A DNA stretch of 64,000 bases, taken from the NCBI GenBank assembly GCA_965207165.1, contig OZ242265.1, positions 4,154,001 to 4,218,000 on the forward strand, in the 5' to 3' direction. Shown here piece after piece: positions 7,841-16,490 of the stretch. Below the pieces are notes generated by a model. That model did not search any database, was not told the origin of the DNA, and worked only from the letters and a program-made list of their open reading frames with translations. The translations under genes and the position numbers were made by a program. Each line of letters begins with the position of its first letter. The stretch's first letter is position 1. The DNA is from JAAXHV01 sp965207165. GTDB lineage: Bacteria; Pseudomonadota; Gammaproteobacteria; Eutrophobiales; Eutrophobiaceae.

Positions 7841-9778
7841 TTACGGGACAAAGCAGGCGGTGGGGCTGTTTGACAACAGGACCCATTGCCCGTTGACGCA
7901 ACCGTAGAGTGAATGGCCCCTGCATTGCGTGCCGGCGCTGCATACTGCACACCGCTTTGTCCCCGTGGCGGTTCTGGTGTGGGTTTTTCCGCAGGTGTCC
8001 GTCATCGTTTGCGTATATGATTTGCCCGAACATACCGTGCCGGTTGAAGGGCCCCATGCGCCACCGGTGCAGCATCGTTTTGTTCCGGCCACCGTTTGCG
8101 AGGATGCGGGTCTTGACGTCGGCGGTGTGCCTGCGCATCCGGCGGGGGCGGCCGTGACGGTTCTGCCCTGCCTGACTTGCCGGGTCGAACAGGAGGCGGA
8201 TGCTGAGGGAGACCATGATCCCGTTGCCCAGTGGGTACATCTTGAACGGCAGGTTTTCGTGCCCGTGGTGGTGCGGGAGCGGATTGTCCCGCAGGCGTCG
8301 GTCCTGGTCTGTGTAAGTGAGGTGTTGGCGCACACGCTGCCTGTCGATGGACTCCACGATGTTGCGCTAGTGCAGCACTTTGTTCCCGTGATGGTCAGAC
8401 TCGTTACCGGCCTGGACCCCGGGGGTGTGCCGCTGCAGCCTGATGGTGAGCGGCTGAGGGTACGTGTCCGGGTGGCTGTCTGTCCCTTGCACACCGAGGC
8501 TGCTGACGGGCCGGTCCAGGTGCCGGTGGACCATGCGCTACAGCGTTGGGCGCAGTTTCGTATGCCGCTGACGGTCCTGCCTGATGAGGGTCGTGACAAG
8601 GAGGGTGTCCCGGTGCAGCCGGGCGGGCCGGCCGTGACTGATCGGGTCTGGCTGACCTGTTGTGTTGAACAGGTGGATGAGGCCGATGGCGACCAGGCGC
8701 CGGTGCGCCAGTAACTGCAGCGTGCGGGCGTTGAACAGCTGCCCCCGGTGGCGGTGCCGGTGGCGGGCCGCGAGGTTGCGGGCCGGTCGGGGGGTGTCCC
8801 GGTGCAGCCGGGCGGTGTCTTGCCGAGGGTCCGGGTCTGGGTAAGGGACTGTCCCCGGCAATAGGAAGACGTTGCGGGAGACCAGGCGCCGGCGGACCAT
8901 GCGCTACAGCGCTGGGCGCAGTCGCGCGTGCCGCTCACGGTCCTGCCTGATGAGGGTTGTGATAAGGAGGGTATCCCGGTGCACCCGGGCGGGCCGGCCG
9001 TGATCGATCGGGTCTGGCTGACCTGTTGTGCTGAACAGGTGGATGAGGCCGATGGCGACCAGGCGCCCGTGGTCCAGTAACGGCAGCGTGCGGGCGTTGA
9101 ACAGCTGCCGCCGGTGGCGGTGCCGGTGGCGGCCCGCGAGGTTGCGGGCCGGTCGGGGGGTGTCCCGGTGCAGCCGGGCGGTGTCCTGCTCAGGGTGCGG
9201 GTCTGGGTAAGGGACTGTCCCTGGCAGTGGGAAGACGTTGCGGGAGACCATGGGCCGGTGCTCCAGCCGCTGCATTGGCCGGGCTGCCCGGACGGGTTGC
9301 ATTCCGCGGGAGTGCAGTCGGGTAGGGCCGGGGGCGGTCGGCAGCTAACGGCGTCTCCGCCGGGGAAGGCTGAACCGTCGTCGCAGACACAGGCATTGAG
9401 GGCTGGGTCCGAGACTATTTTGTGCAGGAACGAACAGAACCCGTCCCGGGTCTTCAGGTTGACCGGGAAGCCGCCGTCACCGCCGTCTTTCCAGAGCTTG
9501 AAGGCTTTGGGATCGCCCGGATCGTGGTGTTCCGGGCGTTGTCTGCGGACGATGCTTTCCGTGTCGCCCGGCCAGAGTATGAGGACGTTGGTGTTGTCGG
9601 GATCGGTGCCGCTGAACGTGCCTTCATCGCCGTGAGCGGAGGTACGCGGGGTGTTTTTGTCCACCGGCGTATCGGCGCTGGGCGGGGTACTGTAAAACAG
9701 GATCGTGAGAAGCAACGGAAGGAGGTGAATAACAGGGAATCGGCATGATTCAGCCTGTAAGCTGTCTTGCTGTGTCAT
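7841..9778 (-). CDS. Secreted Cys/Ser/Thr-rich protein with about eight thrombospondin type 1-like repeats
   Basis: I chose the ATG at 9776-9778 because it gives a clean signal peptide (basic start, then VIHLLPLLLTILFYSTPPSA); an upstream in-frame start only adds 28 residues. After a unique region of about 140 residues come about eight units of some 60 residues built on C-x-x-W-x-x-G-x-WSP ... C-x-x-Q-x-x-x-QTRT, which resembles the WSxW and Cys pattern of thrombospondin type 1 repeats. Units 1-2 and 3-4 are near copies through a 366-bp duplication. The final 30 residues (VCSAGTQCRG ... YGCVNGQWVLL) differ and may be a cap. Such repeats in eukaryotes bind sugars or proteins, so an adhesin or surface fibre is a fair guess. 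No enzyme domain is seen. It stands alone, flanked by relics. Confidence 0.6.
   Translation of the reverse strand: MTQQDSLQAESCRFPVIHLLPLLLTILFYSTPPSADTPVDKNTPRTSAHGDEGTFSGTDPDNTNVLILWPGDTESIVRRQRPEHHDPGDPKAFKLWKDGGDGGFPVNLKTRDGFCSFLHKIVSDPALNACVCDDGSAFPGGDAVSCRPPPALPDCTPAECNPSGQPGQCSGWSTGPWSPATSSHCQGQSLTQTRTLSRTPPGCTGTPPDRPATSRAATGTATGGSCSTPARCRYWTTGAWSPSASSTCSAQQVSQTRSITAGPPGCTGIPSLSQPSSGRTVSGTRDCAQRCSAWSAGAWSPATSSYCRGQSLTQTRTLGKTPPGCTGTPPDRPATSRPATGTATGGSCSTPARCSYWRTGAWSPSASSTCSTQQVSQTRSVTAGPPGCTGTPSLSRPSSGRTVSGIRNCAQRCSAWSTGTWTGPSAASVCKGQTATRTRTLSRSPSGCSGTPPGSRPVTSLTITGTKCCTSATSWSPSTGSVCANTSLTQTRTDACGTIRSRTTTGTKTCRSRCTHWATGSWSPSASASCSTRQVRQGRTVTAAPAGCAGTPPTSRPASSQTVAGTKRCCTGGAWGPSTGTVCSGKSYTQTMTDTCGKTHTRTATGTKRCAVCSAGTQCRGHSLYGCVNGQWVLLSNSPTACFVP
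8521..9252. repeat. Tandem duplication, two 366-bp copies inside the repeat protein gene
   Basis: Positions 8521-8886 and 8887-9252 match base for base over most of their length with scattered substitutions (for example ctgatgaggg at 8581 and 8947). The period of 366 bases is 122 codons, so the frame is kept and a pair of protein repeats is duplicated as one block. The high identity suggests recent duplication or gene conversion. Confidence 0.8.
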
Positions 9779-10183
9779 CGCGGGTGTACGAAGTTGAGTT
9801 GGTTGGCCTGCGACTCTAGCGTGTTTAATGGGCTTGTGCAAGCGCTGCGGCAAACGGGGCACGGCTTTCCGTCAGCCCTACTGGCCCGGGAGGCAGTCCT
9901 GCTGGCCGCTTGCCGGCAACGGGAAAGGATGAAACACCTGTTCTCCGCGTCCGGCCCGGCGTGTGCAGTGCCCGCCTGTCGTTGATCCCGCCTGCCGTTC
10001 GCGCCCATCACGACGACTATCGGGTCCCGCCCTTTGACATACACGGTCAATACCACCATGATTATCGGGTCATCTCCCGTGACGTTGGTGATACGGCACT
10101 GACATCGTGTGTGATCGTATTATCCGGTCACTTTTTTGATATGCCGGTTCCACCCTAAACTGTTGGTACAAGGTCGATAACCA
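9779..10183. other. Non-coding stretch between the repeat protein gene and a receptor relic
   Basis: No gene recognised. A short imperfect direct repeat (a CA-C-A-CGA-TATCGGGTC-type motif at about 10008-10026 and 10054-10072) lies in it. No remnant of cas3 is visible, although cas3 would normally precede cas5c. Confidence 0.35.
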
Positions 10184-10474
10184 ATGTTGTCTGCGCATTC
10201 CGTCTCCCGCTTAACCTGCTTCGTTGCACCGGCGTGTGCGCGCTTGAACTATGGAGAAACCCATGCGCATGACAACGTGGACGGTTATATCCTTGGCGTT
10301 GTCACCCTCGACGAAGCGCCTGCAGCCGGTGCGCGGGTGGCTATCGGTCATGTTGACAGCGGCGTGTCCTTGGCCACAGAGACGTCTGCCGCGGGCGCCT
10401 GCCGTTTCTCTCAGCTGACACCGGGTGTGTATGACGTAACCGGCAGGGCGCTGTTACGGGATCCGCTACAATGA
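10184..10474 (+). pseudogene. Carboxypeptidase-regulatory-like domain, N-terminal piece of a TonB-receptor-type gene
   Basis: From about 10285 the frame reads GVVTLDEAPAAGARVAIGHV, then ATETSAAGACRFSQLTPGVY: the G-x-V ... P-x-x-GA-x-V ... T-x-x-x-G-x-F-x-x-L-x-PG-x-Y pattern of a carboxypeptidase regulatory-like (CarboxypepD_reg) domain, which caps many Oar-like TonB receptors. The frame ends soon after and no barrel follows. The start codon is uncertain. I treat it as a relic just upstream of the cas operon. Confidence 0.4.
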
Positions 10475-10622
10475 TGGTAAGATCCGTTGATACTGAATTG
10501 GCCGGGTCGAATACCGCATACGGGCATGGGCAAAGAAAGCGTTGAATGTCTGTCTGGGTGATAACAGGCGGTGCGAACACAGGGGACCGGCATTGTTTAT
10601 GTAATAAGGTATCAGCCATGAG

Positions 10623-11318
10623 ATGGGGGACACTATCCTGAACAGCTACACCTTGAAGGTCTGGGGCGATTTCGCCTGTTTCACCCGGCCGGAAATGAAG
10701 GTGGAACGCGTGTCCTACGATGTCATCACGCCCTCCGCAGCGCGTGCTGTCTTCGAGGCTGTTCTGTGGAAACCGGCCCTGCGCTGGCAGATCGTCCGCA
10801 TCGAGGTGCTCAGACCGATACGCTGGGCCAATATCCGGCGCAATGAAGTCGGCTCCGTCATCAGGACGAACAATATCACGAGGGTAATGAACGGCGGCAA
10901 TGCCGCCCTTGAGATACTGATCGAGGATGACCGCCAGCAGCGGGCGGGGTTGTTTCTAAGGGACGTGGCGTATCGGCTTCATGCGAGCCTTCACCTGCGG
11001 GATGCCGGCAGCACCGGTAAAACCCACGCAAAATTTTCGGAAATGTTCAAACGCAGGGCCAGAAAAGGACAATGCTTCAATCAGCCGTATCTCGGCACCC
11101 GCGAGTTTTCCTGCGCCTTTGCACTGATAGAACAGGAGGCATTGGAACAGGAACGGCGTCTGCACCCGGCCATAGCGGAAGACAGGGAACTGGGCTGGAT
11201 GCTGTATGACATGGATTTTTCCGATTCGGAGAATCCGGTCCCGCGGTTTTTCAATGCCAGGATTGTATCGGGCGGGATTACGGTGCCCGGCCGTGACAGC
11301 GAGGCCGTCAGGGGATGA
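10623..11318 (+). CDS. cas5c: Type I-C Cas5 (Cas5c/Cas5d), crRNA-processing subunit
   Basis: In type I-C systems, which lack Cas6, Cas5 cuts the repeat RNA and then holds the 5' handle in the complex. The diagnostic block GDFACFTRPEMKVERVSYDV (about residues 14-33), then ITPSAARAVFEAVLWKP, IRWANIRRNEVGS and, near the middle, FKRRARKGQCFNQPYLGTRE all fit Cas5d. Length (231 aa) is normal. The frame overlaps the next gene by 4 bases, so the three cas genes form one operon. cas3, normally the first gene, is absent upstream. Confidence 0.93.
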   Translation: MGDTILNSYTLKVWGDFACFTRPEMKVERVSYDVITPSAARAVFEAVLWKPALRWQIVRIEVLRPIRWANIRRNEVGSVIRTNNITRVMNGGNAALEILIEDDRQQRAGLFLRDVAYRLHASLHLRDAGSTGKTHAKFSEMFKRRARKGQCFNQPYLGTREFSCAFALIEQEALEQERRLHPAIAEDRELGWMLYDMDFSDSENPVPRFFNARIVSGGITVPGRDSEAVRG

Positions 11319-13009
11319 TTCTCAAGGCCCTCACCCAATACTATGCGCGCAACGCCGGTGAAGAGAACGACGCACTGCCCCCGCCGGGGTTTGAACACAA
11401 GGTGATCCCCGTCATAGTCGAAATTGATCGGCAGGGCGAACTGGTGCAGGTCCACGCCAACGACAGGGAAGCCACCGTGCCCCACAGGGTGAAACGGGCG
11501 ACCAACGTCGCGGCAAACCTGCTGTGGGACAACGCCGACTATGTGCTGGGCCTCGCGGTAAAGGGAAAACCTGCGCGCGTGGCCAGGCAGCATGCGGCGT
11601 TCATCGAACGGGTACGGTTACTCGGCGATCCAGCGGGAAGTGATGACGGCATCCGGGCGCTGTTGTCTTTCCTTGAAAATTTTGATGCCGCCTCCCTGGA
11701 ACAAACTCCGCATTGGCAGCGCCTTCAATCCAATCCCAATATCAGTTTCCAGCTGCAACATGATAATTGTCTTATCTGTGAGCGGCCAAATGTTATGGCT
11801 ACGCTCAGAGATCATTGGGGGAAGAAAGCCCCGGGTGCCGTGTGCCTGGTCACGGGCAATGCGGAAAAACCCGAACGGCTGCATCCGCTCATTAAGGGGG
11901 TCTGGGGCGCACAAAGCGCGGGCGCGAACATCGTGTCGTTCAATCGTAACTCGTCCGCCTCTTACGGCAAATCCCAGGGCCTTAACGCGCCGGTGGGCAA
12001 GCAAGCCGTGTTTGCCTACACCACGGCGCTCAACCACCTGTTGCGCAAGGGGTCGGGGCAGCGGTTTCAGGTGGGTGATACCACCGCCGTATGCTGGTCG
12101 GCAGAACGGCATGCGTTTGAAGCGGACTTTGCGACGATGTGGGGCGCAACGCCGGCGAGTGTCAAGGAGGATCAGGATAACTATACCGGTGCCGTCAAGG
12201 CGGTATTTGACGCGGTTCGTCACGGCGCGTTGGCCGACCGGGGTGACACGCCGTTTTACCTGCTCGGACTTGCGCCGAATGCGTCGCGAATTGCCATTCG
12301 CTTCTGGTTGACCGGCACGGTAAGTGAGTTTGCTGTGCGTACCAAGGCGCATTTCGATTATCTGGAGATGGTGCGCGCGGACTACCAGCCAGCCTATCCG
12401 CCCCTGTCGCTGCTGCTGATCAACACCGCGTTCCGGGAACAGCCGAAGCACATCCTGCCCAGCCTGGGCGGGGATACCCTGCGCACAATCCTGGCCGATC
12501 TGCCCTATCCGTACACGCTGTTTGCCGCGACAATCCGGCGTTGCCGGGCAGCACAACGCGTGAACTATGCACGCGCGGCGATGATCAAGGCATATCTCAA
12601 CAAGCGGTTCGGTACGGAGGTATTGAAAGTGGCCCTGGACAAAGACAACACGGACCCGGCTTACCGGTCGGGCAGACTGTTTGCGACGCTGCAGAAGCTA
12701 CAGGAAGAAGCCTATCCGGACATTAACGCAACCATTAATGAACGCTTTTACGCTGCCGCCTCGGGCAATCCCGCCCGCATCTTTCCAGCTTTATTGACGC
12801 GGTCAAACCATCATTTGACCAAACTGTACAATCAGGGACGCCGGGTCAATTTTGAGAAACTGCTGGGTGAAATGATGGCTCACATGCCGGGCGCGCTGCC
12901 GGCAGCAATGTCACTGGAGGAACAGGGAAGATTCGCTGTAGGTTACTACCATCAACGTCAGGATTTTTTCACTAAACGCGGCACAAGTGAACCAGGAGAT
13001 GCACTATGA
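11315..13009 (+). CDS. cas8c: Type I-C large subunit Cas8c (Csd1)
   Basis: This is the large subunit of the type I-C effector, responsible for PAM reading and Cas3 recruitment; an internal start in cas8c usually also yields the small subunit Cas11c. The N-terminus MILKALTQYYARNA with PPPGFEHKVIPVIVEID is typical of Csd1. Later signals are NLLWDNADYVLG, GVWGAQSAGANIVSFNRNS with FAYTTALNHLL, and FRIWF-like IAIRFWLTGTVSEF. 564 residues is the usual length and no frame break is seen. It overlaps cas5c and cas7c by 4 bases each. Confidence 0.93.
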   Translation: MILKALTQYYARNAGEENDALPPPGFEHKVIPVIVEIDRQGELVQVHANDREATVPHRVKRATNVAANLLWDNADYVLGLAVKGKPARVARQHAAFIERVRLLGDPAGSDDGIRALLSFLENFDAASLEQTPHWQRLQSNPNISFQLQHDNCLICERPNVMATLRDHWGKKAPGAVCLVTGNAEKPERLHPLIKGVWGAQSAGANIVSFNRNSSASYGKSQGLNAPVGKQAVFAYTTALNHLLRKGSGQRFQVGDTTAVCWSAERHAFEADFATMWGATPASVKEDQDNYTGAVKAVFDAVRHGALADRGDTPFYLLGLAPNASRIAIRFWLTGTVSEFAVRTKAHFDYLEMVRADYQPAYPPLSLLLINTAFREQPKHILPSLGGDTLRTILADLPYPYTLFAATIRRCRAAQRVNYARAAMIKAYLNKRFGTEVLKVALDKDNTDPAYRSGRLFATLQKLQEEAYPDINATINERFYAAASGNPARIFPALLTRSNHHLTKLYNQGRRVNFEKLLGEMMAHMPGALPAAMSLEEQGRFAVGYYHQRQDFFTKRGTSEPGDAL

Positions 13010-13926
13010 ATCTGGAAAACCGGTACGACTTTGTCTATTTATTCGACGTCAGGGACGGTAATCCAAACGGGGACCCGGATGCGGGAAACCTGCCCAGGGT
13101 TGATGCAGAGACCGGGCTGGGGCTGGTAACCGATGTCTGTCTGAAACGAAAGGTGCGCAACTTTGTGAGCCTGGTAAAACATAACGAGCCGCCCCACGAC
13201 ATTTACATCAAGGAAAAGGCCGTACTGAACCGGATCCACGAGACGGCCTACCAGCGTGTCGGCGCGGGAGAGGCACTCCTAGCGGAAGAAGATAAAGGTT
13301 CCGAACCTGATAAGACAATCAAACCGAAACGCAAGGGGACGGCCGATACCGCAGACAAGGCGAGAGAGTGGATTTGCCGGAACTATTATGATGTCAGAAC
13401 GTTTGGCGCGGTGATGTCCACCGGCGTAAATTGCGGCCAGGTGCGCGGCCCGGTGCAAATGACCTTCGCACGCTCTATCGATCCCATCATTTCTCAGGAA
13501 CATGCTATAACCCGAATGGCCGTCGTTACGCAGGAAGAAGCAGAGAGACAGGCCGGTGAAAATCGGTCAATGGGCAGAAAGTTCACCGTACCCTATGGCT
13601 TGTATCGCTGTCATGGTTTCATTTCCGCGCATCTCGCACAACAAACCGGTTTCTCGGAGGATGATCTAAAATTGTTTCTGCAGGCCCTGGAATACATGTT
13701 TGAGCATGATCGTTCGGCTGCGCGTGGTGAAATGACTGTTCGGGGGATTTATATATTCAAACATAAGACAAAATTGGGCAACGCACCCGCGCACCACCTG
13801 TTTGAACGGGTTACTATCGCTTTAGAAGACGAATCAAAACCGGCCAAGGACTTCGGCGACTATCGAATCTCCATAAATGAAGAACGTCTTCCTTCAGGAG
13901 TGGAACTCATTCAACGAGGTAGATAA
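13006..13926 (+). CDS. cas7c: Type I-C backbone subunit Cas7c (Csd2)
   Basis: This protein polymerises along the crRNA to form the backbone of the effector. It opens with NRYDFVYLFDVRDGNPNGDP, the signature of the Csd2/Csh2 group, followed by TDVCLKRKVRNFV. The middle holds YDVRTFGAVMSTGVNCGQVR, then PVQMTFARSIDPI, again typical. Length (306 aa) is normal. cas4, cas1 and cas2 would normally follow; instead the frame ends 95 bases before a convergent gene. The three subunits for target binding are thus present, while nuclease and adaptation genes are not at this locus. Confidence 0.94.
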   Translation: MNLENRYDFVYLFDVRDGNPNGDPDAGNLPRVDAETGLGLVTDVCLKRKVRNFVSLVKHNEPPHDIYIKEKAVLNRIHETAYQRVGAGEALLAEEDKGSEPDKTIKPKRKGTADTADKAREWICRNYYDVRTFGAVMSTGVNCGQVRGPVQMTFARSIDPIISQEHAITRMAVVTQEEAERQAGENRSMGRKFTVPYGLYRCHGFISAHLAQQTGFSEDDLKLFLQALEYMFEHDRSAARGEMTVRGIYIFKHKTKLGNAPAHHLFERVTIALEDESKPAKDFGDYRISINEERLPSGVELIQRGR

Positions 13927-14021
13927 AGTGCGATACACACTCACTACCGTTCCCGGACGTAGCGGATGTTCTTTCCTCCGAATCAGGTCTATCCTGGTTG
14001 ACCGAAATTATATCCCAGGGA

Positions 14022-14813
14022 TTAGGGAACGGGCATCGGTGGGTCGGCAGCGGGGGCTCGCAACCCGTAGACATCCTCCAATAACGCAATGCCTTCGGCC
14101 CGGGACAGATGTACGCTAAATGTTTTCGGGTTCAATGTCTCATCATTGCGGACACTGTCCAGGAATTTGCATAAATCATTAATGATTGTCTCGGCCAGAG
14201 AGATACGGCGATCAGGACGTAATAACTGGACCAGACGAAAAACATCATTGCGATGTTTTTTAATATCATCGCTATGCACAGATTCACCGTCGATTTTACG
14301 CTGGGTGAGGTTAAGAAATGCCTTGGCTTTGAACGGGATCAGCATTTCCGCATCTAACAGAGAAATCCCTTCCCTGACAGTTCGGTAATCCTGTAACGCA
14401 TTGTAGTAGTCCTCATCAAGTAAGATAGCAGACAGACTCAAGATGCCTTCATCTACGGGCACCCCGGCGATGGGACTCTCATCCTGTAATACAACCCCGC
14501 CCGGTTGCCGGGAAAACAATTCAACCATCTTGGGATAGGATCCGTCTGCCGGGTCGAGAAATCGATAAAACTCTTTGCGACCATCGCTTTTTTGTCTGGC
14601 TTTATAGCCGCCCGCTTCAAGGAAGCCTTGAAACGCTTGCGCGAAGCGTTTATCCATGACTTCAACACAGAGCACGACATCCAGATCCTGGGTAGATCGG
14701 AACTCAAGACCGGCATCGGTAAAGATAAGATCGCATGCAGCGCCGCCGATCAATGCATATTGGTCTTCGTAACCCGCGAAGTGGTCCCTGAACTTATCGA
14801 TGCCGATTACCAT
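14022..14813 (-). CDS. Nucleotidyltransferase-fold protein, toxin of an AbiE-like pair
   Basis: The first third carries a minimal nucleotidyltransferase site: YALIGGAACDLIF followed by RSTQDLDVVL, i.e. the GG and D-x-D residues. The remainder is helical (LIPFKAKAFLNLTQRKID, DIKKHRNDVFRLVQLL), as in proteins annotated as nucleotidyltransferase toxins. The start overlaps the stop of the upstream HTH gene by 7 bases, as in toxin-antitoxin operons. It is convergent to cas7c and stands where cas4-cas1-cas2 are usual in type I-C loci. I infer a toxin role; a housekeeping nucleotidyltransferase is less likely in this setting. Confidence 0.65.
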   Translation of the reverse strand: MVIGIDKFRDHFAGYEDQYALIGGAACDLIFTDAGLEFRSTQDLDVVLCVEVMDKRFAQAFQGFLEAGGYKARQKSDGRKEFYRFLDPADGSYPKMVELFSRQPGGVVLQDESPIAGVPVDEGILSLSAILLDEDYYNALQDYRTVREGISLLDAEMLIPFKAKAFLNLTQRKIDGESVHSDDIKKHRNDVFRLVQLLRPDRRISLAETIINDLCKFLDSVRNDETLNPKTFSVHLSRAEGIALLEDVYGLRAPAADPPMPVP

Positions 14814-15808
14814 GAAATCTGCTCCAGGAGATCCTCTGCCGCTTTGGCGATGCGCTCATCGGAATGGACCCGGAATTGTGCATACAAAGACAGGCGATCG
14901 ACGATGCCGGCGTTTGCAAGAATTTTCGGATCGTAGTGCCACAACTCCATTACTGATTTGGCATCTTCGTCATGTTTAACCAGCGTCAGATTCGATTCTG
15001 CAATCACGTTGCCCCATTCCTTGTAATGAACAGCATAGACAGGCAACGCAGGGGGCGACAAGTCCGTAAGCGCAGCTAAGGCACTTTCACCCGCCTGCAT
15101 GATACCAGCACTCACGGAGCCCGTACCGACATGCTTCCGGCTACGCGCCGGGGCGCGCAGGTACTGGGCGGCCATATCAAGTAATTGGCGTGGCTCAGCG
15201 ATCAAATTAATCCAGTTGGCGCGCCCGCGTTTTGAGATTTTTACCAGGTCAAGCTGTTTCAGTTCTTCATATGCGCGCCAGATGGACATCGTTGAGTATG
15301 AAACCTGGAGCGCTTTAGCCGGTTGGGGCAGGTTTAAGAGGTGATGGAACAATAGTGCCTGGGCGACGGGGGAAAACTGATCCTGTCTTCGTTTGGGCCT
15401 GGCGCGAAAATATTCCCGAAGATCAAGTGCAAGCTGCGGAATATACAACTGATTACCGGGTATCACGAAGGATACATTGTTGGCAATTAACCGAGCCCTG
15501 CGGTCGGCTGACAGCCGTTGTGCCGCATAGATGACTATTCCGTCGAATACACGCTCTATGTGAACGAGATGTTTGGACACCTCGGTTGGTGTTACGTTGA
15601 TAGTTCCACGGTCAACGGCGAATAAACAGGGTTGCCGGGAAATCGAACCCGTGAGAAAATCATATCGATGTGACAAGAAGACGGGCAATCCGGTTGCACC
15701 AAGCCAATGGGTAAACCGCACAGGTTGATGCAAAGTTACTTGGATATAGGCACGGAGTTGCTCTGCAAAATCAGCGGCATCGTCTGGTTGTGGAACTTTA
15801 TCTAACAT
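14807..15808 (-). CDS. Winged-helix protein, probable antitoxin of the nucleotidyltransferase pair
   Basis: The 333-residue protein begins MLDKVPQPDDAADFAEQLRA. Around residues 150-200 it has a helix-turn-helix pattern (LPQPAKALQVSYSTMSIWRA then LVKISKRGRANWINL). The C-terminal part (HYKEWGNVIAESNL, AKSVMELWHYDPKIL) looks like the domain with which such antitoxins handle their toxin. A long AT-rich upstream stretch with GTTAT-rich sequence (15809-15880) is the probable promoter and could be where it binds. The exact family is not clear to me; the call rests on the HTH, on operon structure and on the partner. Confidence 0.6.
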   Translation of the reverse strand: MLDKVPQPDDAADFAEQLRAYIQVTLHQPVRFTHWLGATGLPVFLSHRYDFLTGSISRQPCLFAVDRGTINVTPTEVSKHLVHIERVFDGIVIYAAQRLSADRRARLIANNVSFVIPGNQLYIPQLALDLREYFRARPKRRQDQFSPVAQALLFHHLLNLPQPAKALQVSYSTMSIWRAYEELKQLDLVKISKRGRANWINLIAEPRQLLDMAAQYLRAPARSRKHVGTGSVSAGIMQAGESALAALTDLSPPALPVYAVHYKEWGNVIAESNLTLVKHDEDAKSVMELWHYDPKILANAGIVDRLSLYAQFRVHSDERIAKAAEDLLEQISW

Positions 15809-16490
15809 AGATTGGCGTTATAACATACGAAATGTTAATAAGCAATATCATGTTATTAAAGAATTCAATACGGAGTTTCGTTATTGACGGTGGACCCTGG
15901 AGGTAGATGTTGGGAATTATAAGGAATTGTTCCCGAACAGTGCCGAAGCAGGCGTGAGGGTTTGATCACCCCTCCCTATCTGCAGGTGGCATTTGAAATT
16001 CAAAAAGTTCGTACATTCTCCCTGTTTTAGCAACAGTTCCGTAACACCTGTCCCGGAGAGGGCACAAGGCCGGCAAATACCGCGTGCTGTCTCGCGCTGG
16101 CTGCCCCGTCGCAACAAGGAGTGTCAGGTTATGAGGCCGTCGACAAAAGCCAGCATAGCACAGCACGGCTGCCTGACAGACAACCCGCGCGTCCTGTATT
16201 TTGTCTCCGTATCCAAGTACGGGACTGATGTTATACCGGGCCGCTTTCAATGTAACGGACAGGCCTTTCACGCCCACACTCTCAACCGTCCAACCCGCCG
16301 CAAGCCGGCCATACCGGGCCGCGCGATTGGTCATTCGCCCACCAGGCCTGTGTCGTGACCGCGCGATGGGGCAGCGGCCTGAAGCCGGCCCCGCATCTTA
16401 TCCGGGGGAAAAATCAATGACAACGGAAGCGCATATGCAATACACCGTTTTGTTCCATAATCAGTGCTATTCGATAAGTCGGCAGGTGAA
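15809..16490. other. Non-coding stretch before the decayed CRISPR array
   Basis: No gene recognised. 15809-15900 is AT-rich and is the likely promoter region of the antitoxin-like gene. The remainder may include very decayed array sequence: 16352-16385 and 15968-15996 vaguely resemble the repeat end (a GTGGCATTTGAAA-type string), but too weakly to call. Confidence 0.35.

Noticed and set aside
7929..8714. Plus-strand open frame of 261 codons opposite the repeat protein
   Set aside because: Shadow of the repetitive minus-strand gene; it has no signal peptide and its repeats only mirror the opposite strand.
16352..16385. Possible further CRISPR repeat before the first clear one
   Set aside because: Only a loose likeness to the hairpin and end of the repeat, and the distance to the next unit is not one spacer length.
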